DNA of 64,000 nucleotides, taken from Variovorax sp. PBS-H4. GTDB taxonomy: Bacteria > Pseudomonadota > Gammaproteobacteria > Burkholderiales > Burkholderiaceae_C. Made by a program: the position numbers and the translations under genes. The stretch is from contig NZ_LR594675.1 of NCBI RefSeq assembly GCF_901827205.1, forward strand, positions 3,844,001 to 3,908,000, in the 5' to 3' direction. Of the stretch, positions 42,842 through 51,625 are shown piece by piece. How positions within the stretch are numbered: the stretch's first letter is position 1; every line of letters starts with the position of its first letter. The notes under the pieces were generated by a model, which saw only the letters and a list, made by a program, of their open reading frames with translations, was not told the origin of the DNA and ran no database searches.

Positions 42842-43507
42842 TCAGGAAAGACGAATGGGCCATGAAGGCCCCGCCGCCGGACAGGAAGCGCGGCCGGCCT
42901 GCTTGCGAGGCTTGCGTTTGATCTTCACCCATTCGCTGGTGCGCACCCCCGGCAGATAGATGCTGGAGCGCCGCTTGGCGATGAACGCCTCGGGGCCAGG
43001 CAGATCTGCGGGCTGCTTGACCAGGTGCGCCCCGCCCTTGTCGGAGTACCTCACCAGGAGAATGCCCCAGGGAAGCTCCCGGAACAGCCGTCCGAGCGCG
43101 GCCTTGCGCAGCATCAGCGGCTGCGTCGTGATGTCCACCTCTTGATCGACAAGAAGATCGAAGACGCAATACACCACCGGTTTCGCGTTCAGGTACCAAC
43201 AGCGATGCCGGGACCGTTCCTGCAGAGCCTGGAAATCGCTTCGACCCTGGTCGTCCAGCACGCATACCTCGCCATCCGTGATGTAGGGGCCGCCACGCAC
43301 GGCCGACAGGCTGTCGCCGAGCTCGGGAAACCACTTGGTGGCGTTGGCGCCATTGCGCGTCCGCAATTGGGCGAGGCCATCGCCGAATGCGGCGGTCATC
43401 CGCAGGCCGTGGTATTTGTACTCGTAGATCCAGCCGGGCTCGTGCAAGCCCAATGTGCGCTCCGACAGGAGCATCGGCTTGTAATCGTCGAGACGGACCA
43501 TGGCCAT
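42842..43507 (-). CDS. Minimal ATP-dependent DNA ligase-like protein (LigD ligase-domain family)
   Basis: About 221 residues corresponding to the nucleotidyltransferase domain of LigD-type ligases: motif I EYKYHGLR near residue 35 (the nucleophilic Lys is present, but the usual KxDG Asp is His), TDGEVCVLDDQGRSDFQALQ (motif III area), YCVFDLLVDQEVDITTQPL (motif IIIa/IV), and SSIYLPGVRTSEWVKIKRKP (motif V). No OB-fold domain follows. The frame is open upstream but the family match begins just after the ATGs at 43507 and 43501; neither has a strong ribosome-binding site. It may act in stationary-phase or non-homologous repair; Ku is not in the window. Confidence 0.75.
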   Translation of the reverse strand: MAMVRLDDYKPMLLSERTLGLHEPGWIYEYKYHGLRMTAAFGDGLAQLRTRNGANATKWFPELGDSLSAVRGGPYITDGEVCVLDDQGRSDFQALQERSRHRCWYLNAKPVVYCVFDLLVDQEVDITTQPLMLRKAALGRLFRELPWGILLVRYSDKGGAHLVKQPADLPGPEAFIAKRRSSIYLPGVRTSEWVKIKRKPRKQAGRASCPAAGPSWPIRLS

Positions 43508-43530
43508 GAGCGCGAACGCCGCCAAAAGGA

Positions 43531-43728
43531 TCAGCGGCGCTCGCTCTTTCCCCGCTCGCCGAGCTTGCCCTCGGCCTGCAGGTCGGCAACGGCCATGGCG
43601 AACGCGAGCAGTTCGTCCGAGAGCGGCGCCCCCGGCGCCAGCACGCCCACGCGCTCGGCCAGGGCCTGCAAGACCGCTCTGGGAGACTCGGCCGCGGACG
43701 GAACGGGAATGTCGGGGTCTTCGGGCAT
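43531..43728 (-). CDS. Hypothetical small helical protein
   Basis: 65 residues, not recognised; acidic N-terminus (MPEDPDIPVPSAAESPRAV) then an amphipathic helix region (LQALAERVGVLAPGAPLSDELLAFAMAVADLQAEGKLG). GAGGAG lies six to eleven bases before the ATG, a strong ribosome-binding site. It is placed between the small membrane protein and the ligase-like gene on the same strand, so the three likely form one transcript. Confidence 0.6.
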   Translation of the reverse strand: MPEDPDIPVPSAAESPRAVLQALAERVGVLAPGAPLSDELLAFAMAVADLQAEGKLGERGKSERR

Positions 43729-43744
43729 CGCAACTCCTCTTCAA

Positions 43745-43945
43745 CTACTGGGGAGGCGCAGCGGGCTTCTGCGGCGACTGTTGCGAGCGCTCCTGCATCA
43801 CCGGCGAACGCTCCCTGGACTCGGAGAGCAGGTAGGTCGCCAGCACAGCCAGCACCACCAGGACCACCACCATGATCGCGCCCCAGCGGAAGACCCGCTT
43901 GTCGTCCCGATCATTGCTCTTGGCCTGCGTTTGTCGAATAGCCAT
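43745..43945 (-). CDS. Hypothetical single-pass membrane protein
   Basis: 66 residues: a charged N-terminus (QTQAKSNDRDDKRVFRW), one transmembrane segment GAIMVVVLVVLAVLATYLL near residues 23-41, and a Gln/Pro/Ser-rich tail. AAGGAA precedes the ATG. No family recognised. First gene of the small minus-strand group ending with the ligase-like gene; divergent from the DUF3606 gene across a 263-base gap in which I see no RNA or repeat. Confidence 0.55.
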   Translation of the reverse strand: MAIRQTQAKSNDRDDKRVFRWGAIMVVVLVVLAVLATYLLSESRERSPVMQERSQQSPQKPAAPPQ

Positions 43946-44208
43946 GGTCGATTCCTTGCATCCGATGCGCCGACGCTACCCTTGTCCTGCCGCCGCGCCG
44001 TCAGACAGGGACCCAGAGCCCTGTACCCAAATGCCAGCGGCGGCCGGTGAGGCCAAGACAGTGCCGGTGCCCTGCGCCATGCCATGCCCCACCTCATCTG
44101 CGTACCGGCCCGCGCGCGAGCCCCCTTCCGGCACGGCCTCGCGTCCCCGTCTGTCGCCAGCACTTTTCCTGACCCCGCAGACTCAAAGCATAGAAAAGGA
44201 GACGAAAC

Positions 44209-44385
44209 ATGTCAGACGACTTGAGCAACCGCGGCCCGCAGGATCGGTCGCGCATCGACGTCAGCGAGACGCACGAGCTTCGCTACTGGACGAAGGAGCT
44301 GGGCGTCAGCGAGGCGCAGTTGAGGGCCGCGGTTGCCGCCGCAGGCACTTCGGCCGAGGCAGTCCGCCAATACCTCGGGAAGTAG
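44209..44385 (+). CDS. DUF3606 protein
   Basis: 58 residues starting MSDDLSNRGPQDRSRIDVSETHE. The pattern D(R/S)xRI(D/N)xxExxExxYWTxxxGVxxxxLxxAV and the final helix EAVRQYLGK match the DUF3606 family, small proteins common in plant-associated proteobacteria, often near stress genes. AAAAGGAGA lies seven bases before the ATG. The role is unknown. Confidence 0.85.
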   Translation: MSDDLSNRGPQDRSRIDVSETHELRYWTKELGVSEAQLRAAVAAAGTSAEAVRQYLGK

Positions 44386-44414
44386 CAGCAAGCTTGGCGG
44401 ACATGGAGGCGCCC

Positions 44415-44651
44415 ATGTCCAGAAACGTGGTGTTCGTGTATCGGGGCTATCACTTCATCTGCAGTGCCGAGAAGGAGCGACCGGGGCAGTTCCGCCCCGT
44501 CGTCATCCGCCAGCTCGGATGGCCGAGCGAAAAGCTCGTGCCACTCGTCAACGATGCCGATCTTTGCCGCACCGAGGCAGAGGCCGTGCGGCATGCCGAG
44601 CAGCAGGCCATCCAGTGGGCAGACAGCCGGGTCGAAGTGCACGAGTCCTGA
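44415..44651 (+). CDS. Hypothetical protein
   Basis: 78 residues, not recognised: MSRNVVFVYRGYHFICSAEK, then RPVVIRQLGWPSEKLVPLVNDADLCRTEAEAVRHAEQQA, giving an alternating strand/helix pattern of a small alpha/beta domain. GGAGG at 44405-44409 selects the ATG at 44415 over one at 44403. It follows the DUF3606 gene by 29 bases and probably shares its transcript. Confidence 0.6.
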   Translation: MSRNVVFVYRGYHFICSAEKERPGQFRPVVIRQLGWPSEKLVPLVNDADLCRTEAEAVRHAEQQAIQWADSRVEVHES

Positions 44652-44778
44652 AGCAAGCAAGCCCCGTGAGGGCTTTCCCGCTGCATTGCAGCACGCGCAG
44701 GCGGGGCGCAACGGGCGTCCGAAGCTTGCACCGAAGGCGATTTCACAGAAGATCGCCGCCGCAAGAAAGGAGACGCTC

Positions 44779-45018
44779 ATGCCGATGGAACTGCTCCGGC
44801 ACATCGCGCAGCAACCACTGCCCTACACCGTCTACGCACCCGCCGAACTCGACAAGCTGCGCGTGCTTCGCGCGGCCGAACTCGTCTCGGCCTTCATCCC
44901 GCCAGCCGAGTCGCTGCCCAGCGGATCCGAGAGCCACAGGCCGGCCCAGGTGCTGGCCATCACCTCAAAAGGACACAAGGCCCTCGAAGGCGAGCTGGAG
45001 GACGCCACCGATCTCTAA
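44779..45018 (+). CDS. Hypothetical protein
   Basis: 79 residues, not recognised: MPMELLRHIAQQPLPYTVYAPAELDKLRVLRAAELVSAFIPP, then a Ser/Pro-rich turn and VLAITSKGHKALEGELE. The end (ITSKGxxAL) resembles the tail of winged-helix domains. AAGGAG at 44767-44772 is a strong ribosome-binding site. Last gene of the small plus-strand group DUF3606-unknown-unknown. Confidence 0.55.
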   Translation: MPMELLRHIAQQPLPYTVYAPAELDKLRVLRAAELVSAFIPPAESLPSGSESHRPAQVLAITSKGHKALEGELEDATDL

Positions 45019-45065
45019 GGGCGGCAGGCGACGGCCCAATCCGTTGTTGCCGGAATTAGGGAAGT

Positions 45066-45081
45066 CACTGAGCAATCAGTG
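45066..45081. promoter_or_regulatory. Inverted repeat upstream of the polyol operon
   Basis: CACTGA-GCAA-TCAGTG, a perfect six-base inverted repeat, 105 bases before the binding-protein ATG and just upstream of a TATAGA box (45090-45095). Candidate activator or repressor site, possibly for the AraC regulator of this cluster. Confidence 0.45.
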
Positions 45082-45186
45082 CATTCAAGTATAGAAATCG
45101 AAATATCGAGTACCGGTCTTGCAAGCCAAGGTCTCCAGAATCCGTTGAAGCGACTGCCTCGTCGCCAACCACAAGGAGACATCGAG

Positions 45187-46497
45187 ATGAAGCGTTTTCT
45201 GAAGGCGGGATGGGTACTCGCGCTCGCCGGCGCAGGCGTGGCCGCCCAGGCCGCGACCGAACTGGTCATTGCCACGGTCAACAACGGGCACATGATCGAG
45301 ATGCAGAAGCTCACGCCGATGTTCGAGAAGGCCTACCCGGACATCAAGCTCAAGTGGGTCACCCTCGAGGAAGGCACGCTGCGCCAGCGCGTCACCACCG
45401 ACATCGCGACCAAGGGCGGGCAGTTCGACGTGATGACGATCGGCATGTACGAAACGCCGATCTGGGCCAAGAAGGGGTGGCTCAATCCCATCGCCACCGA
45501 TGCCGCCTACGACGTCGACGACCTCCTGCCAGCCATGCGCAGCGGGCTGTCGGCCGACGGCAAGCTCTACGCCGCGCCTTTCTACGGCGAAAGCTCGATG
45601 CTGATGTATCGCAAGGACCTGGCGGACAAGGTCGGCTTCAGCATGCCCGAGCAGCCCACCTGGGCGCAGGTGAAGGAACTTGCGGGCAAGGTCCACGACC
45701 CGAAGGGTGGCGTCTACGGCATGTGCCTGCGCGGCAAGCCCGGCTGGGGCGACAACATGGCCCTGATCACGACGATGGTCAACACCAACGGCGGCCAGTG
45801 GTTCGACATGAGCTGGAAACCGCAGATCGAGACCAAGCCGTGGAAGGATGCGATTACCTTCTACGTCGACCTCATGAAGGCCTACGGCCCGCCCGGCGCA
45901 TCGGCCAACAGCTTCAACGAAAACCTGGCGCTCTTCAACGAAGGCAAGTGCGCCATGTGGGTGGACGCGACCATCGCGGCATCTTTCGTGAGCGATCCCA
46001 AGCAATCGAAGGTTGCCGACAAAGTGGCCTTCGCGCAGGCGCCGACGGCCGTGACGCCCAAGGGCGCCAACTGGCTGTGGGCCTGGGCGCTGGCGGTCCC
46101 CGCCGGCTCGCAGAAGGTGGACGCGGCGCAGACCTTCATCAAGTGGGCGACCTCCAAGGACTACATCAAGCTGGTGGCCAAGGAACAGGGCTGGAGCGCG
46201 GTGCCGACCGGCACCCGCAAGTCGACCTACGCCACGCCCGAGTTCATCAAGGCGGCGCGCTTCGCCGAGGCCGAGAAAAAGGCCATCGACACCGCCAACC
46301 CGAACGACAGCACCCTGCCCAAGTCGCCCTATGTCGGCGTGCAGTACGCCGCCATCCCCGAATTCCAGGCCATCGGCGTTGCGGTGGGCCAGCAGATGAG
46401 TGCGGCGCTCTCGGGCAAGACCACGGTCGACCAGGCACTCAAGGTCTCGCAGACGGCCGCCGAGCGCGAGATGAAGAAAGCCGGGTACTACAAGTGA
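45187..46497 (+). CDS. mtlE: Polyol ABC transporter substrate-binding protein
   Basis: 436-residue periplasmic binding protein with signal KRFLKAGWVLALAGAGVAAQAA. The mature protein starts TELVIATVNNGHMIEMQKLTPMFEKAYPDIKLKWV and has MTIGMYETPIWAKKGWL and YAAPFYGESSMLMYRKDL, very similar in character to the SmoE/MtlE sorbitol/mannitol-binding proteins. AAGGAG precedes the ATG. First gene of the polyol operon. The ligand is one or more hexitols/pentitols, judged from the dehydrogenases and kinases downstream. Confidence 0.9.
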   Translation: MKRFLKAGWVLALAGAGVAAQAATELVIATVNNGHMIEMQKLTPMFEKAYPDIKLKWVTLEEGTLRQRVTTDIATKGGQFDVMTIGMYETPIWAKKGWLNPIATDAAYDVDDLLPAMRSGLSADGKLYAAPFYGESSMLMYRKDLADKVGFSMPEQPTWAQVKELAGKVHDPKGGVYGMCLRGKPGWGDNMALITTMVNTNGGQWFDMSWKPQIETKPWKDAITFYVDLMKAYGPPGASANSFNENLALFNEGKCAMWVDATIAASFVSDPKQSKVADKVAFAQAPTAVTPKGANWLWAWALAVPAGSQKVDAAQTFIKWATSKDYIKLVAKEQGWSAVPTGTRKSTYATPEFIKAARFAEAEKKAIDTANPNDSTLPKSPYVGVQYAAIPEFQAIGVAVGQQMSAALSGKTTVDQALKVSQTAAEREMKKAGYYK

Positions 46498-47489
46498 GCA
46501 CCCTGAGCCCCTCCCCCCTCGGGGAGGGCCGGGCCACCGGCGTGGAACGCACGGACGGCGTTCCACCCCTGCCCGGCTTCTCCCAACAGAGCGGGAAGAA
46601 GAAGAAGAAGAAAAATCAAAAGACCGATGCGGCCCAGCGCCTCCTGCCACGCCTGCTCATGGCGCCGGCCGTGCTCACGCTCTTCCTCTGGATGATCGTG
46701 CCGCTGGCAATGACGATCTACTTTTCGTTCGTCAACTACAACCTGATGCAGCCCGGCGACCATCCCTTCGCCCGGCTTGAGAACTTCGAGTACTTCATCA
46801 CCGACCCGGACTTCTGGCCGGCGGTGGGAAACACCCTCCTCCTGATCGGCAGCGTGATCGGGTCGACGGTGGTGCTCGGCGTGCTGCTGGCGCTGCTGGT
46901 CAACGAGCCCTTCCCGGGCCGCGGCATCGTGCGCGTGCTGCTGATCTCGCCCTTCTTCGTCATGCCCACGGTCAATGCGCTGCTGTGGAAGCACATGATG
47001 ATGAACCCGATCTACGGGGTGCTTGCCGATCTCTGGCGCTTCTTCGGCGCCGAACCGGTGGACTGGCTGACCGACGTGCCGCTGCTCTCCGTGATCATCA
47101 TGGTGGCGTGGCAGTGGCTGCCCTTCGCCTGCCTGATCTTCATCACCTCGCTGCAGTCGCTCGACCGCGAGCAGATGGAAGCCGCCCGCATGGACGGCGC
47201 GAGCGCGGTGCAGCGCTTCGGCTACCTCACGATCCCGCACCTCGCCAGGCCGATGGCGGTGGTGATCATGATCGAGATGATCTTCCTGCTGTCGGTGTTT
47301 GCCGAGATCGCGGTCACGACCAACGGCGGGCCGGGCAACGAGAGCACCAACCTCACCTACATGATCTTCAAGCAGTCGCTGATGAACTTCGACGTCGGCG
47401 TGGCGTCGGCCGGCGCGCTGTTCGCGGTGGTCCTGGCCAACATCGTGGCGGCCTTCCTGATCCGCATCATCGGCAAGAGCCTGGACTGA
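46494..47489 (+). CDS. mtlF: Polyol ABC transporter permease, with repeat-derived N-terminus
   Basis: 331-residue permease (MalF-like). The start is GTG at 46494, overlapping the previous stop as GTGA. The first ~50 residues are unusual: PSPLGEG is encoded by a C/G-rich hairpin repeat, followed by GKKKKKKNQK; family similarity begins at LLPRLLMAPAVLTLFLWMIVPLAMTIYFSF. The EAA loop motif for ATPase contact is EAARMDGASAVQRFGYLTIPHL near residue 230. Six hydrophobic segments are seen. An internal start after the repeat is possible (ATG near 46660), but would trim the conserved first helix. Confidence 0.88.
   Translation: MSTLSPSPLGEGRATGVERTDGVPPLPGFSQQSGKKKKKKNQKTDAAQRLLPRLLMAPAVLTLFLWMIVPLAMTIYFSFVNYNLMQPGDHPFARLENFEYFITDPDFWPAVGNTLLLIGSVIGSTVVLGVLLALLVNEPFPGRGIVRVLLISPFFVMPTVNALLWKHMMMNPIYGVLADLWRFFGAEPVDWLTDVPLLSVIIMVAWQWLPFACLIFITSLQSLDREQMEAARMDGASAVQRFGYLTIPHLARPMAVVIMIEMIFLLSVFAEIAVTTNGGPGNESTNLTYMIFKQSLMNFDVGVASAGALFAVVLANIVAAFLIRIIGKSLD
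46509..46528. repeat. C/G-rich hairpin repeat within the mtlF start region
   Basis: CCCTCCCC (46509-46516) pairs with GGGGAGGG (46521-46528) across loop CCTC. It lies 15 bases after the GTG start and is translated as SPSPLGEG. As an mRNA structure at the start of mtlF it could lower permease output relative to the binding protein upstream. Confidence 0.7.
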
Positions 47490-47501
47490 AGGAGCAGCGC
47501 C

Positions 47502-48326
47502 ATGCAAACCGACAGCGTTCTCCCCCTCGTGCTGCGCACCGCCGGTGCCTGGGCCGTATCCCTGCTGCTCTTCTTTCCGCTGGGCTGGCTGGTACTGACC
47601 TCCTTCAAGACCGAGCTGCAGGCCATCCACGTGCCGCCGCTCTTCGTGTTCGAGCCCACGCTGGACAACTTTGCCGAAGTGCAGCGCCGCAGCGACTACC
47701 TGCTGTTCGCGAAGAATTCACTGATCACCAGCATCGGCTCGACCCTCCTCGGACTGTTGATCGCTGCGCCGGCAGCCTATTCGTTCGCCTTCTTCCGCAC
47801 CCGGCGCACGCGCGACATCCTGATGTGGATGCTTTCCACCAAGATGATGCCGGCCGTCGGCGCGCTGGTGCCGATCTACGTGATCGCGCAGACCGCGGGC
47901 CTGCTCGACTCGCGCACCGCGCTGACCATCGTCTTCACGCTGTCGAACCTGCCGATCATGGTGTGGATGCTCTACACCGCCTTCAAGGACATTCCGCCGG
48001 AGATCCTGGAAGCCGCGCGCATGGACGGCGCCAACCTGTGGACGGAGTTCCGCAACGTCGTGATGCCGCTGTCGGTGGGCGGGCTCGCTTCCACCGGCCT
48101 GCTGTGCCTGGTGCTGAGCTGGAACGAGGCCTTCTGGGCGCTCAATCTCAGCTCGGCCAAGGCCGGCACGCTGGCGGTACTGATCGCCTCCTATTCCAGC
48201 CCCGAAGGCCTGTTCTGGGCCAAGCTCTCGGCCGCCTCGCTGCTGGCCATCGCGCCCATCGTGGTGTTCGGCTGGTTCAGCCAGAAGCAGCTGGTGCAGG
48301 GCCTCACCTTCGGCGCCGTCAAGTAA
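47502..48326 (+). CDS. mtlG: Polyol ABC transporter permease
   Basis: 274-residue MalG-like permease with six hydrophobic segments, beginning LVLRTAGAWAVSLLLFFPLGWLVLTSFKT. The EAA loop reads LEAARMDGANLWTEFRNVVMPL near residue 170. It starts 12 bases after mtlF, with GGAG before the ATG, and pairs with mtlF to form the channel. Confidence 0.93.
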   Translation: MQTDSVLPLVLRTAGAWAVSLLLFFPLGWLVLTSFKTELQAIHVPPLFVFEPTLDNFAEVQRRSDYLLFAKNSLITSIGSTLLGLLIAAPAAYSFAFFRTRRTRDILMWMLSTKMMPAVGALVPIYVIAQTAGLLDSRTALTIVFTLSNLPIMVWMLYTAFKDIPPEILEAARMDGANLWTEFRNVVMPLSVGGLASTGLLCLVLSWNEAFWALNLSSAKAGTLAVLIASYSSPEGLFWAKLSAASLLAIAPIVVFGWFSQKQLVQGLTFGAVK

Positions 48327-48337
48327 AGGAGTTCCTC

Positions 48338-49369
<1,032 letters not shown>

Positions 49370-49387
49370 GCCTGCTCCTCGCGCCCC

Positions 49388-50809
49388 ATGTCTGTTCGCC
49401 CCCTCTCGGAGTTCGTGATCCTCCATCTCGGACTCGGCTCCTTCCATCGTGCCCACCAGGCGTTCTACCTGCAGCAGCTGATCGAGGCCGGCGACGCCCG
49501 CTGGTCGCTCTCGGGCGCCAACCTGCGACCCGACATGGCCGAGCTCCTGTCGGCCCTGCGGGCGCAGGACGGCTGCTACACGCTCGAGACCGTCTCGCCG
49601 GCCGGCGACTACCGCTACCAGCGCATCGGCGCCATTCGCGAGGTCCTGGCCTGGGAGCCGTCGCTGGCGCAGGTGGTCGCACGCGGGGCCGATCCGCGCA
49701 CGCGCATCGTGTCCTTCACCGTCACCGAGGCGGGCTACTACCTCGGCCCGCAGGACCGGCTCGACGCCGACGACGCCGAGCTGGCCGACGACCTCGCGCG
49801 CGCCCGGCGCGGGGAAGCCGGCCAGACCATCTATGGCGCGGTCTGCGCGATCCTGCGCGCGCGCAGCGCCAACGCCGATGCGGGCCCGGTGACGCTGCTC
49901 AACTGCGACAACCTGCGCCACAACGGCGAGCGCTTTCGCCGGGGCCTGCTGGAATTCATCGAGCAGGCGGGCTTGCCGGGGCTCGCAGCCTGGGTGCGCG
50001 AGAACACCACCTGCCCCAATGCAATGGTCGACCGCATCACGCCGCGCCCGCCGCCGGAGCTGCGCCAGCGGGTGCGCGAGGCGACCGGCCGGGAAGATGC
50101 CGCACCGGTGACGGCCGAGCGCTTCACGCAGTGGGTGATCGAGGACGACTTCATCCACGGCCGGCCGGACTGGGCACGCGTCGGCGTGGAACTGGCCGAT
50201 TCGGTGCAGCCCTACGAGGAAGCGAAGATCCGCATCCTCAATGCCAGCCACAGTTGCATCGCCTGGGCCGGCACGCTGGTCGGGCTGCAGTACATCCACG
50301 AGGGCACGCACACGCCGGAGATCCGGCAGATGGCCTTCGACTACGTGACGGACGATGTGATTCCCTGCCTGAACCGCGGCGGCCGCCCGAGCCCGGTCGA
50401 CCTGCCTGCGTACCGTGATGTCGTGCTCGAGCGCTTCGGCAATCCTGCCATCCGCGACACCAACCAGCGCGTGGCCATGGACGGCTTCTCGAAGATCCCG
50501 GGCTTCATCGCGCCGACCGTGCGCGAGCGCCTGGCGCACGGCGAGAGCATCGCCGGTGTCGCGATGCTGCCCGCGCTCTTCCTCGCCTTCCTGCGGCGCT
50601 GGCATCAAGGCACCCTCCCCTATGCCTACCAGGACCAGGGCATGGACGAAGCCACCGCACACGCCATCTGCGACGCGGCCGATCCGGTCGCGGCCCTCTG
50701 TGCCGACGCCGGCCTCTGGGGCGACGCCGCGGGCGACGCGCGCCTCGAGCAAGCGGTGCGCGAAGCCGGTGCCCGCGTGCGAACCCTCATCGGAGGAAAA
50801 AGGGCATGA
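49388..50809 (+). CDS. Mannitol/D-arabinitol dehydrogenase family
   Basis: 473-residue long-chain polyol dehydrogenase, oxidising mannitol to fructose and/or D-arabinitol to D-xylulose with NAD. It begins ILHLGLGSFHRAHQAFYL (modified nucleotide-binding loop) and has IVSFTVTEAGYY, TLLNCDNLRHNG, and the catalytic-lysine region EEAKIRILNASHSCIAWAGTLVGLQYIHEG near residue 285 (in parts), wording close to D-arabinitol 4-dehydrogenase. The presence of both xylulokinase and fructokinase downstream fits a dual-substrate enzyme. Overlaps the next gene as ATGA. Confidence 0.88.
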   Translation: MSVRPLSEFVILHLGLGSFHRAHQAFYLQQLIEAGDARWSLSGANLRPDMAELLSALRAQDGCYTLETVSPAGDYRYQRIGAIREVLAWEPSLAQVVARGADPRTRIVSFTVTEAGYYLGPQDRLDADDAELADDLARARRGEAGQTIYGAVCAILRARSANADAGPVTLLNCDNLRHNGERFRRGLLEFIEQAGLPGLAAWVRENTTCPNAMVDRITPRPPPELRQRVREATGREDAAPVTAERFTQWVIEDDFIHGRPDWARVGVELADSVQPYEEAKIRILNASHSCIAWAGTLVGLQYIHEGTHTPEIRQMAFDYVTDDVIPCLNRGGRPSPVDLPAYRDVVLERFGNPAIRDTNQRVAMDGFSKIPGFIAPTVRERLAHGESIAGVAMLPALFLAFLRRWHQGTLPYAYQDQGMDEATAHAICDAADPVAALCADAGLWGDAAGDARLEQAVREAGARVRTLIGGKRA

Positions 50810-51594
50810 CCGGGCGCCTCGGACAACGCCACGTGCTGGTGACCGGTGCAGGCGGCGGCATCGGGCTCGCGATCGCCCATGCCTGCCTTGCCGAAGGCGC
50901 GCGATGCACGCTGGTCGACCGTGCGCCCGCACCTTCCGAAGCCGTGGAAAGCCTGCAGCGCAGCCACACGCAGCGCGCAACCTACCTGCAGGCCGATGTC
51001 GCCGACATCTCGTCGCTCGCCCCCCTGCTCACTGCGGCGCAGGTGGCCCACGGACCGGTGCACACGCTGGTCAACAACGCCGCCGTGTTCGACATGGCGC
51101 CGCTGCTGGCGAGTGACGAAGCCTCCTTCGACCGACTGTTCGCGGTCAACGTGAAGGGCATGTTCTTCGTGATGCAGCGCGTGCTTCAGCACATGGTGGA
51201 GGCCGGCACACCCGGCGCCTCGGTCATCAACATGGCCTCGCAGGCCGGCCGCCGCGGAGAAGCGCTGGTGTCGCATTACTGCGCGACCAAGGCCGCCGTC
51301 ATCAGCTACACGCAGAGCGCGGCGCTGGCGATGGCACCGCATGGCATTCGCGTGAATGCCATTGCGCCGGGCGTGGTCGACACGCCGATGTGGAGCCATG
51401 TGGACGCGCTGTTCGCCAGGTACGAAGGGCGCGCGCCGGGCGAGAAGAAGCGCCAGGTCGGCCTGGAGGTTCCGCTCGGCCGCATGGGAACGCCGGGCGA
51501 CATCGCGGGCGCCGCCGTGTTCCTGGCCAGCGACGAGGCACGCTACATCACGGCCCAGACGCTCAACGTCGACGGTGGTAACGTCATGAGCTGA
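50806..51594 (+). CDS. Short-chain dehydrogenase (sorbitol/polyol dehydrogenase-like)
   Basis: 262-residue classical SDR: NAD-binding VTGAGGGIGLAIA near residue 12, NNAAVFDMAPLL near 88, catalytic Ser in INMASQAGR and YxxxK as SHYCATKAAV near 160, and the C-terminal YITAQTLNVDGGNVMS. SDRs in this location (SmoS/PolS type) oxidise sorbitol to fructose or xylitol/galactitol analogues. Its ATG overlaps the dehydrogenase stop, implying a role in the same pathway with a different polyol. Confidence 0.87.
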   Translation: MTGRLGQRHVLVTGAGGGIGLAIAHACLAEGARCTLVDRAPAPSEAVESLQRSHTQRATYLQADVADISSLAPLLTAAQVAHGPVHTLVNNAAVFDMAPLLASDEASFDRLFAVNVKGMFFVMQRVLQHMVEAGTPGASVINMASQAGRRGEALVSHYCATKAAVISYTQSAALAMAPHGIRVNAIAPGVVDTPMWSHVDALFARYEGRAPGEKKRQVGLEVPLGRMGTPGDIAGAAVFLASDEARYITAQTLNVDGGNVMS

Positions 51595-51625
51595 CGGCGT
51601 GAACCTTTTGCGAGACAACCCGGCC

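Noticed and set aside
41910..43733. 607-codon minus-strand frame spanning the unknown secreted gene and ligase-like gene
   Set aside because: It runs out of frame through both genes and has Arg-rich composition; the two separate frames have a signal peptide and ligase motifs respectively.
46509..46528. Hairpin taken as a terminator between mtlE and mtlF
   Set aside because: It has no U-run and lies inside the mtlF reading frame, so it is better read as a repeat-derived mRNA structure.
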